A stretch of 64,000 bases of DNA from Gammaproteobacteria bacterium (GTDB lineage: Bacteria > Pseudomonadota > Gammaproteobacteria > JAADGQ01), in assembly GCA_021648145.1 (NCBI GenBank), contig JAKITI010000013.1, positions 1-64,000 on the forward strand, given 5' to 3'. The notes below the pieces were generated by a model. It ran no database searches, was not told the origin of the DNA, and saw nothing but the letters and a program-made list of their open reading frames with translations. Every line of letters starts with the position of its first letter. Position 1 is the first letter of the stretch. Shown piece after piece: positions 46,839 through 56,766 of this stretch. Made by a program: the position numbers and the translations under genes.

Positions 46839-46852
46839 TTGATCTAGGTCAA
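46839..46852. promoter_or_regulatory. Fnr/Dnr box of the nor operon
   Basis: TTGAT-CTAG-GTCAA differs from the TTGAT-N4-ATCAA consensus at one position. A -10-like TTAAAT at 46875-46880 puts the box centre near -41.5, as in class II activation of norC. The box lies in the divergent region, so it might also act on the regulator gene. Confidence 0.7.
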
Positions 46853-46917
46853 GGTGAAATGCCTAGTGATGCAGTTAAATATCTGCACAACACAATAATA
46901 CACAAAAGGAGAAGGAT

Positions 46918-47352
46918 ATGAGTGAGAGTTTCACCAAATCCATGGCTCGCAACATCTTCATTGGCGGCGGAGTGTTTTCATTCTTGCTGTTCATCGGTTT
47001 GACTGTTGACACCATGGAGCGCTTACCAGAACGTGATAATCGCCACAATATTACCCCCGAAGTCGTTCTTGGCAAAAAAGTATGGGAGGACAATAACTGT
47101 GTGGGTTGCCATACCATATTGGGTGAAGGTGCTTATTTTGCTCCCGAACTGGGGAATGTTTATCAACGTCTGGGGCATAGCACCGAGGCCATTAAAATGG
47201 TGATCAAGAGTCGCCCCGTGGAAGGCGTGCCGGGTCGTCGCAGTATGCCACAATTTAATCTGACTGAAGAAGAATTAGAGGGAATCGCACAATTCCTTAA
47301 GTGGACTTCTGAGATTAATACCAATAACTGGCCACCCAATATTCAGGGTTAA
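46918..47352 (+). CDS. norC: Nitric oxide reductase cytochrome c subunit
   Basis: A 144-residue membrane-anchored cytochrome c. It has one N-terminal helix, the heme site CVGCH at residues 61-65, and the axial Met at about residue 110 in GRRSMPQF. It passes electrons to NorB, where two NO are reduced to N2O. AAAGGAGAAGG precedes the ATG. norB follows by 12 bases. Confidence 0.97.
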   Translation: MSESFTKSMARNIFIGGGVFSFLLFIGLTVDTMERLPERDNRHNITPEVVLGKKVWEDNNCVGCHTILGEGAYFAPELGNVYQRLGHSTEAIKMVIKSRPVEGVPGRRSMPQFNLTEEELEGIAQFLKWTSEINTNNWPPNIQG

Positions 47353-48753
<1,401 letters not shown>

Positions 48754-48776
48754 CAAAGTTTAGTATGGAAGAAAGA

Positions 48777-48801
48777 GGGGCGTACCTTACGCCCCTTTTT
48801 T
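48777..48801 (+). terminator. Rho-independent terminator between norB and norQ
   Basis: GGGGCGTA (48777-48784) pairs perfectly with TACGCCCC (48788-48795) across CCT, followed by T6. It is strong enough to reduce readthrough from norCB into norQ, the ferredoxin gene and norD. Confidence 0.88.
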
Positions 48802-48824
48802 CTTTCATACATGGAGGGTATGAA

Positions 48825-49643
48825 ATGTTGAGTGAAGTGAGCACATTAAATAGTGTTGATGTTAAAGATATTCCATTTTATCAAGCTCAAGCGAACGAAG
48901 TGACCCTGTTTGAGCATGCCTATAAAAACAAGTTGCCACTTTTGATCAAAGGCCCCACGGGATGTGGTAAAACTCGTTTTATCGAGCATATGGCGGCAAA
49001 ACTAGGACGGCGGCTTTATACCGTGGCTTGCCATGATGATTTAACGGCGGCTGATCTAGTGGGGCGGCATTTGATCGGTGATGGTGAAACCATCTGGTGT
49101 GATGGCCCCTTAACGCGGGCGGTCAGAGAAGGGGCGATCTGTTATCTCGACGAGGTGGTTGAAGCACGAAAAGATACCACGGTCATACTTCACCCGTTAA
49201 CCGATGATCGCCGGATTTTACCACTTGAACGTACTGGTGAACTGCTTCATGCGCCCGACGAATTCATGTTGGTGGTTTCGTATAATCCAGGTTATCAACA
49301 TCTATTGAAGGGTTTAAAACCCAGCACTCGACAACGTTTTTTGGCTGTCAGTTTTGATTACCCTGAAGCCGAATTGGAAGTACGAATTGTTCACCAGGAA
49401 TCGGGGCTTCCAGAAGAGAAAGTAGGGCAGTTAGTGAGGCTGGCAAAAGCATTGCGTGCCCTGGATGGTTATGATCTGGAAGAGGGTGTCTCGACCCGAT
49501 TGCTGGTTTATTGTGGCAGTTTGATTCAATCCGGTATGGATTTAAAAGAGGCTTGCAGGGCTGCAATTGTTGAGCCATTGACCGATGACCTGGAGACTAT
49601 TTCGGGTTTGATGGAAGTGGTGGATGCTTGTTTGGGCGAATAA
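48825..49643 (+). CDS. norQ: NorQ/CbbQ MoxR-type AAA+ ATPase
   Basis: A 272-residue AAA+ ATPase needed to assemble active NO reductase. Walker A is GPTGCGKT at residues 43-50, Walker B is YLDEVVEA, and the sensor region is VVSYNPGYQHLLKGLKPSTRQRF, typical of CbbQ/NirQ/NorQ. The ATG at 48825 has GGAGG nine bases upstream; a longer frame from 48765 runs across the terminator and is rejected. NorD is its expected VWA partner. Confidence 0.95.
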   Translation: MLSEVSTLNSVDVKDIPFYQAQANEVTLFEHAYKNKLPLLIKGPTGCGKTRFIEHMAAKLGRRLYTVACHDDLTAADLVGRHLIGDGETIWCDGPLTRAVREGAICYLDEVVEARKDTTVILHPLTDDRRILPLERTGELLHAPDEFMLVVSYNPGYQHLLKGLKPSTRQRFLAVSFDYPEAELEVRIVHQESGLPEEKVGQLVRLAKALRALDGYDLEEGVSTRLLVYCGSLIQSGMDLKEACRAAIVEPLTDDLETISGLMEVVDACLGE

Positions 49644-49655
49644 GGCTCATTATTG

Positions 49656-50564
49656 ATGGAACTTCAGCGCATTAGGTTATGGACTCGGAGTGGTTTCTTT
49701 TTACTTTTTTTATTAGCACCACCACTGGATCTTTTTCGACTGGATTTGCTCAAGGGGCACTTTATTTTTTTTGGCATGAACTGGGAGTTTGGATTAGCCG
49801 TGTTGACGCAAGGTGAGCTGACTGCAACTGCCACCGTATTAAAAATTATTACGCTAGGGTTTTTACCTCTGGTACTTTTTGTCGGTGGAGGAATTTGGAT
49901 ATCATGGAAATATGGGCGGCTCTATTGCGGATGGTTATGCCCTCATTTTTCTGTGGTGGAGATGATCAACTCACTAATGCGCCGAGCCAGCGGTCGTCCC
50001 AGTTTGTGGGAAGAAAAAACACTGCCAGAAACCGAGTCAGATGGAACCATTTATCCACAAAAAAAACTTTATTGGGGCTGGACGGGTTTGGCCATTATTG
50101 GTTTTTCGTTTCTCTGGGCGGTGGTTTTATTGACCTATTTATTGCCCCCAGCAATGATCTATTCAAACCTTTTTACGGGTGAACTTACACGTAACCAAGG
50201 GCTTTTTATTGGTGTGGCAACACTGTTGTTCTGTCTGGAGTTTCTATTGGCCAGGCACTTGTTTTGTAGTTATGGCTGTGCCGTGGGACTGTTTCAGAGC
50301 TTGGCGTGGATGATTAATGATCGTGCCTTGGTGGTGACTTTTGATCGAGATCGGGGGGAAGCGTGTAAAACGTGCACTCAAGCGTGTGACAACACCTGCC
50401 CCATGCGGCTGCAACCCCGCAAGAATAAACGCCATATGTTTACTTGCACACAATGCACTCGCTGTATTGATGCTTGTGAGAAAGTACAAGCGCCAAGTGA
50501 AAGTTTATTGCATTGGCGGCCAGGTGATGAAAGCAGTAAGCAGTCACCGGCTCGCTTTAAATAA
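49656..50564 (+). CDS. NapH/NosR-like polyferredoxin in the nor cluster
   Basis: A 302-residue membrane protein with about four to five helices and cysteine motifs CGWLCP and CSYGCAVG. It carries two 4Fe-4S ferredoxin-like sets, CKTCTQACDNTCP and CTQCTRCIDACEK, near the C-terminus. This is the layout of the NapH/CcoG/NosR C-terminal family, which moves electrons or helps metal handling at the membrane. It lies between norQ and norD, with gaps of 12 and 22 bases, so a link to NO reductase assembly or electron supply is likely but not proven. Confidence 0.85.
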   Translation: MELQRIRLWTRSGFFLLFLLAPPLDLFRLDLLKGHFIFFGMNWEFGLAVLTQGELTATATVLKIITLGFLPLVLFVGGGIWISWKYGRLYCGWLCPHFSVVEMINSLMRRASGRPSLWEEKTLPETESDGTIYPQKKLYWGWTGLAIIGFSFLWAVVLLTYLLPPAMIYSNLFTGELTRNQGLFIGVATLLFCLEFLLARHLFCSYGCAVGLFQSLAWMINDRALVVTFDRDRGEACKTCTQACDNTCPMRLQPRKNKRHMFTCTQCTRCIDACEKVQAPSESLLHWRPGDESSKQSPARFK

Positions 50565-50586
50565 CAGGTTAAAACGGGAGTATTGT

Positions 50587-52422
50587 ATGGAAGAAGCCGT
50601 TGGGAAATATTGGCATCGCCTTATTACTCGCCATGCCGAGAATAGTTACCCTGAAGCTGTTGTTTGTCTGTCGAGTGTCACGAAACCAATCTCTATTATG
50701 TTTCGGGCACTGGGTGGTGATGGCGGGCTTAAAATCGAAGCCGCAACGCCAAGAGAGCATGGCGCTCAGCGTCATTGGTTGCAACGTATCGCTGGCAGTC
50801 ATAAAAAAGCGGCACTGGCGTGGCGAGATCAAGAAACTTTGCGTCTGTCAGAGAAGCTGAGTTTATACCCTTCTTCAGAGCTGAATCGTGACCTCTATTT
50901 CTGGCTGGTAGTGCTGGCAGCCGTCGATATTGTCGAAAAAAAAGATTGGTTTATTGATAATCAACAACGCAGCCTGAAAGTATTGCAGCAATACCCCGGT
51001 ATGCGCCAGCGCTACCTTCGCTTGGCCGAAGCCGAGTTAAAGCGAAGAGTTTCCCCCGAGTATCAATCAAAAGAAAATTTAGAACAAGAGCGTGCGATTT
51101 GGGCCGCATTAGTCGAGCCAGGCAGTCGAGAATACTTGCCTGAATCGAAGCATCCCCCCCAACCTGTTTATCTCTGGTTATATCCCGATTTAAGTGAAGT
51201 GATCCAACGGCGACACGATCCGGCTGAAAGTGATGAAGATGAATCCAGCCCTGAAGGCGAAGCGAAAGAGAGCAAGCAAAAGCATCGATACCAGGCTGAA
51301 CAGGTGGAGATGCCTAATGGTGATGATGGTCTGATTACTATTCGCTGGGAGAATATTTTCAGCTGGGCTGAATATATCAAAGTCAATCGTGCCACCGATG
51401 ATGACGAAGATGAAGATGCGGCCCAAAAAGCTGCGGATATGGATGTTTTATCCGTTGCACGAGAGCAAAAATCAAGTGCATCACGCTTACGGCTTGATCT
51501 GGATCTGCCCTCTGCTGAGTACGATGATATTCCCTTGGTGGGTGAAGTGACTCTGCCTGAGTGGGATTGGCGTAAAGAAAAAATGATCCCGGAGCAGTGC
51601 ATTATTCGTCCGATGTTACCGCGAGATGCCAAGCCAAAACCGTTGCCAGATGAACTGAAGCGTGTGGCACGTCGATTGCGCGGACAGTTCTCAGCGCTGG
51701 TGCAAAATCGAATTTGGTTGCGTAACCAAAAGGATGGTAGTGAGCTGGATATGGATGCCTATCTGGATCACTATATTTCTCGTAAAACAGCGGCGGTGAC
51801 AGAAGAGTTAGGGCTCTATCGTGATCTACGCCAAAATCAGCGCGATATTGCCACCTTGATGTTGGCTGATCTGTCACTCTCTACTGATGCCGCAGTGAAT
51901 AATGAGCAGCGTGTGATTGATGTGATCCGTGATACTTTGTTACTGTTTTCAGAAGCCCTCTCCGCGTGTGGAGATCGTTATGCCTTATATGGTTTTTCAT
52001 CTCGCAAACGGGAGCAAGTGCGCTTTTTTCATCTCAAACAATTTGAAGACAAATATAACGATCAAGTACGAGGACATATTCAAGCGATTCGTCCTGGTTA
52101 TTACACTCGAATGGGGGCTGCTATCCGTCACTCTGGAAATATTCTAAGCAAGCAAGCGGCAACCAAACAATTGATGCTGATTCTGACCGATGGTAAACCG
52201 AATGATCTGGATAAATATGAAGGTCGCTATGGTGTGGAAGATACTCGCAAGGCGATTATAGAGGTCAAACAACAAGGATTGATTCCTTTTTGTATTACGA
52301 TTGACCACAAAGCGGATGATTATTTACCACATATTTTTGGCAAAAATGGCTATGTGGTGGTGCGTGATCCGAAAGAGCTTCCGCAAAAACTGTTAGGGCT
52401 TTATGCGCGTTTGACGGGTTGA
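50587..52422 (+). CDS. norD: NorD, VWA-domain assembly protein of NO reductase
   Basis: A 611-residue NorD. The N-terminal half is helical. An acidic insertion lies near residues 215-235 (ESDEDESSPEGE), and a C-terminal von Willebrand A domain carries the MIDAS DLSLST and LMLILTDGKPND. NorD and NorQ act together as a chaperone that inserts the non-heme iron into NorB. The ATG at 50587 has GGGAG at six bases; a longer frame from 50341 overlaps the ferredoxin gene and is rejected. Confidence 0.93.
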   Translation: MEEAVGKYWHRLITRHAENSYPEAVVCLSSVTKPISIMFRALGGDGGLKIEAATPREHGAQRHWLQRIAGSHKKAALAWRDQETLRLSEKLSLYPSSELNRDLYFWLVVLAAVDIVEKKDWFIDNQQRSLKVLQQYPGMRQRYLRLAEAELKRRVSPEYQSKENLEQERAIWAALVEPGSREYLPESKHPPQPVYLWLYPDLSEVIQRRHDPAESDEDESSPEGEAKESKQKHRYQAEQVEMPNGDDGLITIRWENIFSWAEYIKVNRATDDDEDEDAAQKAADMDVLSVAREQKSSASRLRLDLDLPSAEYDDIPLVGEVTLPEWDWRKEKMIPEQCIIRPMLPRDAKPKPLPDELKRVARRLRGQFSALVQNRIWLRNQKDGSELDMDAYLDHYISRKTAAVTEELGLYRDLRQNQRDIATLMLADLSLSTDAAVNNEQRVIDVIRDTLLLFSEALSACGDRYALYGFSSRKREQVRFFHLKQFEDKYNDQVRGHIQAIRPGYYTRMGAAIRHSGNILSKQAATKQLMLILTDGKPNDLDKYEGRYGVEDTRKAIIEVKQQGLIPFCITIDHKADDYLPHIFGKNGYVVVRDPKELPQKLLGLYARLTG

Positions 52423-52664
52423 ATGTGGTTTTCGCCATCAAAAAGTCAGAGTGAAAATCATAAATCTTGAGCACTATGCTATTCGTCTTTTCCCAAATCA
52501 GGAAGCCGACTTAAGCGTTAATACACAGTAGGGCTGAGTTCATCATAAATTGCCATGGAAGAAATTTTAAAAGTTGATGGAAGATGCTGGTAGTATATTT
52601 TATGCCTTGAGTAAAAAAGCAATTCGCTAATATATTTTTAGTTCTTACATAGTGGGAAGTTAAG

Positions 52665-53084
52665 ATGCCAAAACAAGCTGTAACAGATCAAGAAATTATT
52701 GATTGTTTTGATGTGATGTCAGAGCTACGTACACATCTGGTAAAAGATCATTTTTTGAGCACAATCCGTTCTATGGAAATAGAAGGCTATCGGCTCGCTT
52801 TTATCAAAAATCAGGGCGCGATTGCTGCTGTTGCTGGATATCGTATCTCCACGAATTTATTTATGGGAAAACATCTTTATGTTGATGACCTTGTGACATC
52901 CAGGAGTGCACGGTCAAAGGGCTTTGGGGAGACGCTTGTTAAATGGCTGCGAGATATCGCAAAAAATAACAGTTGTAATTTTTATCATCTTGATTCAGGA
53001 ACTCATAGAGATCAAGCGCATAAATTTTATTTTAAACAGGGGTTTATTATCGCCAGCTACCATTTTAGTGAGCAGCTTAAATAA
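52665..53084 (+). CDS. GNAT-family acetyltransferase
   Basis: A 139-residue GNAT enzyme. The acetyl-CoA-binding motif A is visible as LYVDDLVTSRSARSKGFGETL (R/Q-x-x-G-x-G/A region SKGFG), followed by KFYFKQGFIIASYHF. The substrate is unknown. The gene stands alone between norD and a truncated toxin gene. Confidence 0.85.
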   Translation: MPKQAVTDQEIIDCFDVMSELRTHLVKDHFLSTIRSMEIEGYRLAFIKNQGAIAAVAGYRISTNLFMGKHLYVDDLVTSRSARSKGFGETLVKWLRDIAKNNSCNFYHLDSGTHRDQAHKFYFKQGFIIASYHFSEQLK

Positions 53085-53151
53085 TGGGTCAGTGGCTAAT
53101 TTCTTTACGATTCAGGTCGTGATTCGGCTGAGCTTTACACTGGATCTAATT

Positions 53152-53409
53152 TCATTCGTTATGTTTCGGTCTTTTCCAAAACAAGTTTTCTTTCACTGCG
53201 CCATACCCTAACCTAACCACATGAATTGAGCTTTTCTCTCTCAAATAAATAATACGAAATGGTGAATGAATAAGCTTTCTTATTTTAGGCTCATCAAACT
53301 CTGGAACCATTTTTCCAATGTCAGGATTTTCACGCAATGTTTGAATATGGTCGATAATAGATGACACAAACTGCTTGCCTACATGAGGAACACCTGCTTC
53401 TTCGTTCAT
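53152..53409 (-). pseudogene. N-terminally truncated RelE/ParE-type toxin
   Basis: An 85-residue frame with the C-terminal two thirds of a ParE/RelE toxin: FVSSIIDHIQTLRENPDIGKMVPEFDEPKIRKLIHSPFRIIYL and VVRLGYGAVKE. The usual first strand and helix are absent, and no antitoxin gene is adjacent. A tiny frame (53412-53453, 13 residues) precedes it and may be antitoxin debris. It lies between the GNAT gene and recC, convergent to the former. The ORF itself has no internal stop, so it could still be expressed. Confidence 0.6.
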
Positions 53410-53469
53410 CTCTAATTCGTAATATCCATCAACCCTTGAGTTACGGCCTTCATAAACTCCCTATATACC

Positions 53470-56400
53470 TTAATTCGTGTTCCTAGAGCTTAACAGGTGA
53501 TAAACAGCTTCTGATATTTCAACAAAATTATCATCTAAAGTGGTGGATGAAGTGGGATAGAGTATTTGGTGGTAAGCGTCGTTTGATTCACCTGCTACTC
53601 TGCTATTGCCTTCCCATATTCCTTGAGCCTTTTTTAAAGCTTCTTCGGGAGACTTATTTTTATTCAGGGCTTCTATATATTCATATCCACTGTTTGGGAA
53701 GAATTTAAGGGGCATGGAGAGCCCTTGCCAGTAATAATTCAAAAGCTTTTCCAGTTTCGCTTTAGCTAAATTAATAGGCGGCAGTGTGACCGTTTTATTT
53801 TCAGCAATATGGGTACTACTATGCTTACAGTGAGCTGGGGAGAGTGCATTAAAAATAAGGTGTTCGATTGATAATGGAATGTGATCACTATTTGCTTTGT
53901 ATTTTGCAAGGCGATAACGTATACGACCTTCCGAGGTGATATTACTTAACCAGCCTTGCAATGTGAAGTCACCTATTTTTAAATCAACCTCTAAATCCTC
54001 AAGCTTTGAGGCCTTAATATGAGGTGATAATTTATCCTTGAAATTTTCAACGGCCTCTTGTTGTTCTTTATAGATGATCTCCCCAAATCCACCATAGGGC
54101 AGTATCCCGCTTGCGTTATAGAGTGAGTAGTCATGGTAAGGGTCGTTCTCATCCAGTTCGCTGTTCAGCATGGTTTGTTTTAACTGGTAGCGTTGCAATG
54201 GGTCTAACTCAAAAGGTTCGGACTCTTCTAAGGCTTCATCGTACTCTTCAAGATGCACACCTAGTCGTTCTTTAAGAAAAAAGCGGCTGGGATTTTTGAA
54301 AAAATTGATGAGCTGTGTGAGTTGAACTGTTTTGTAACTGACCTCAGGCTCTGAAAGAGGGGCCGAAATAAAAGGGGTGGGTTTACTGTCTTCATTTTGC
54401 TTGGTTCCAATCCAAACATCGTTATAACTGAATAACTTTGAATCATTTTTATAATAGCGCTTGCTAAAAGCTTGCAGTGGATGCTCTGTGATAAATGGCT
54501 CTGTTTCAGTATAGCCCTCTTCAATATACTCAATCAGCTCACTCACCAATACGGATGGAATTTTTACAGAGTTATCATGCATGCTGCGGCCGATGTAACT
54601 GATATAAAAAGTGTGACGTGCAGAGAGCAGCGCCTCTAAAAATAGATAACGATCATCTTGTCGGCGGGATCGGTCACCTTTGCGGGGTGATTGATCCATT
54701 AGGTCAAAACCGAGGGGGCGCTGATGCCGTGGATAGTCTGAATCATTCATACCAAGCAGGCAGACTATTTTAAAAGGAATGCTGCGCATGGGTTGCATCG
54801 TGCAAAAAGTAGTCTGCCCTGTAATAAAGCGTTGGCTCTGGCTTTCATTGTCAAGATGAGCTTTGAGATAGTCTTGCAGAACGGAGCGCGCTAAAGGCTC
54901 TTCAAATTGAGCCATCTCTGTATGCTCTATGAACTGGCTGAGTGCATCGCGAATAATTTGTAATACAGCATTTGACTCTTCGTCCGCTTCAAAAAAAGTG
55001 TCGAGAATTTGATGAAGTAGCTGAACCCACTCTTTGGGTTTATACGGCTTATTTAATTTGCTTTTAAATATTGATAGTTGAGAGATGAAAAACTGTAGCT
55101 GGCCCAGCAGTATCGAATTTTTCCCCTCAATACCGCTGTATGGAAAAATATCGTTGAAAACTGTTTTTTCGGGAGACATGGCGTAGCCCAGTAGCATTCT
55201 TTGCATACCGAAATGCCATGAGTTGGGGTTGTCACTCTCTCCCCAGCGTATCCCGCTTTCTTGAATCCACTGCCGGATATTTTCAAGGTTATTTTCATCA
55301 ATATCAAAATGTTTTGATATTTCAGGTGTCTCCAGTAAAGAGAGTATTTCTGTGGCAGTAAAACGATTGTCAGGCAGTTGGATAAGCTGTAGAAAAGTTT
55401 GAATGAGCGGCTGCTCTTTTGTGACTGAGCGATCAGCGATTGACCATGGAATAAAAAGCTGTTTTTTGGCCGTCTTGAATACAGCTTCAATATAAGGGGC
55501 GTAAATATCAATGTCTGGTGCCATCACAATAATGTCGTGTGGCATGAGTGTGGAGTCTTGCTCGAAACAGTGAAGGAGTTGATCGTGCAGCACCTCAATT
55601 TCTCTCATGGGGCTGTGGCATATGTGAAGCTGGAATGAGTTATCATGGTCAGAGAGTTCAGTGGCGTGCTCTTTTACTGCTTCATTCAGCAGTAAAATAT
55701 CAGTTTGAATATTTGCAAGCAGCGTATTGCCTTTGGGGGCGATAAATAGATCGTGGTCGATGCTTGGGTATTGATGCAATAGCTCTTGAAAATCTCGCCC
55801 TGATTTTCCCAGTGATGCTAATAAACTGTTACCCACGGTGTAATACTCTGTGGCATCAGTTTTTCCGTGTTTTTGCCAAAGCGCACGTAAACGGCTGAGG
55901 TCACGCTGCGGAATAATGTCTCCCCAATAAGATAAGCAGGGGTTGAGCAAGTAACAATTCACTTCGGTGATATCAGCAAGCCGCGCAATGACATCAAGAT
56001 AAGCGGGCGGCATGGCCGATGCACCAAAAACAGTGATTCGCTCTGGCAGTGCCGAGGGATTTAATTGCCCTTTTTCATGGAGGCTAATAAATTTCTGGAT
56101 GAGTTTGCAGCGATGTGGTGTGGCTTGCTCTTTTATCAATGCACGCCAGAGTTGTGCTTGCCAGTGTCTCTCTTTTCCAGTTTCCCATGCCATGATCCAG
56201 TCAGGTCTATAGACCATGTATTGATCAAATATATCAGCAATATTGCGAGCCAGTTGGTAGAGTTTGAGCGAAGCGCTTCGAGTCGATAAATAGTGATTCA
56301 GTGGTTCAAAACCTGGCTTTTGAATCAGCAGTGGTAGCAACCCTTGAATTTTCCATACCAGAACTTCTTTATCAAAAGAGGAGGTGTCTGGGGTCTCTTT

Positions 56401-56628
56401 CAGTTGGCTTTGAAAAATTTTCCAGATAAATGATGCCGGAAAGGGAAATTCAAAGTGAGCTGCTAAAGAGCGCTTTTTAGCCAGTTCAATGATAAGCCAT
56501 CGTGCCATACCCTGATTTTGTATGACAATAATCTCTGGGGATAACGGATGATTCAGTGGCGTATCAAATGTTGTTGCAAGATGATCCAGAAGTGGCTCAA
56601 GGCGATTACTGTGATAAATATTCAGCAT
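53470..56628 (-). CDS. recC: Exodeoxyribonuclease V gamma subunit
   Basis: A 1052-residue RecC, the inactivated-helicase and Chi-recognising subunit of RecBCD. The N-terminus MLNIYHSNRLEPLLDHLATT and internal segments such as ERITVFGASAMPPAYLDVIARL, PFKIVCLLGMNDSDYPRHQRPLGFDLM and LGVHLEEYDEALEESEPFELD are diagnostic. recB and recD are not adjacent: downstream is a toxin remnant and upstream a response regulator, so the complex is encoded at separate sites or elsewhere. Confidence 0.94.
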   Translation of the reverse strand: MLNIYHSNRLEPLLDHLATTFDTPLNHPLSPEIIVIQNQGMARWLIIELAKKRSLAAHFEFPFPASFIWKIFQSQLKETPDTSSFDKEVLVWKIQGLLPLLIQKPGFEPLNHYLSTRSASLKLYQLARNIADIFDQYMVYRPDWIMAWETGKERHWQAQLWRALIKEQATPHRCKLIQKFISLHEKGQLNPSALPERITVFGASAMPPAYLDVIARLADITEVNCYLLNPCLSYWGDIIPQRDLSRLRALWQKHGKTDATEYYTVGNSLLASLGKSGRDFQELLHQYPSIDHDLFIAPKGNTLLANIQTDILLLNEAVKEHATELSDHDNSFQLHICHSPMREIEVLHDQLLHCFEQDSTLMPHDIIVMAPDIDIYAPYIEAVFKTAKKQLFIPWSIADRSVTKEQPLIQTFLQLIQLPDNRFTATEILSLLETPEISKHFDIDENNLENIRQWIQESGIRWGESDNPNSWHFGMQRMLLGYAMSPEKTVFNDIFPYSGIEGKNSILLGQLQFFISQLSIFKSKLNKPYKPKEWVQLLHQILDTFFEADEESNAVLQIIRDALSQFIEHTEMAQFEEPLARSVLQDYLKAHLDNESQSQRFITGQTTFCTMQPMRSIPFKIVCLLGMNDSDYPRHQRPLGFDLMDQSPRKGDRSRRQDDRYLFLEALLSARHTFYISYIGRSMHDNSVKIPSVLVSELIEYIEEGYTETEPFITEHPLQAFSKRYYKNDSKLFSYNDVWIGTKQNEDSKPTPFISAPLSEPEVSYKTVQLTQLINFFKNPSRFFLKERLGVHLEEYDEALEESEPFELDPLQRYQLKQTMLNSELDENDPYHDYSLYNASGILPYGGFGEIIYKEQQEAVENFKDKLSPHIKASKLEDLEVDLKIGDFTLQGWLSNITSEGRIRYRLAKYKANSDHIPLSIEHLIFNALSPAHCKHSSTHIAENKTVTLPPINLAKAKLEKLLNYYWQGLSMPLKFFPNSGYEYIEALNKNKSPEEALKKAQGIWEGNSRVAGESNDAYHQILYPTSSTTLDDNFVEISEAVYHLLSSRNTN

Positions 56629-56766
56629 GATTAAATAATTGTATTAATAATAGTTACACCTGAACTCAGGACAGATAAATTAAAGCTTGCTCTTCTTTAG
56701 GTCGTACTTATGACACATAACAATACGGGCATGTAACAGTTTAATTAATACAAGGAAAGCACGGTA

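Noticed and set aside
48765-48824. Longer norQ start beginning MEERGAY
   Set aside because: It would translate across the rho-independent terminator; the ATG at 48825 has a much better ribosome site and family-typical start.
50341-50586. Longer norD frame
   Set aside because: It overlaps the ferredoxin gene in another frame; the ATG at 50587 has a proper ribosome site.
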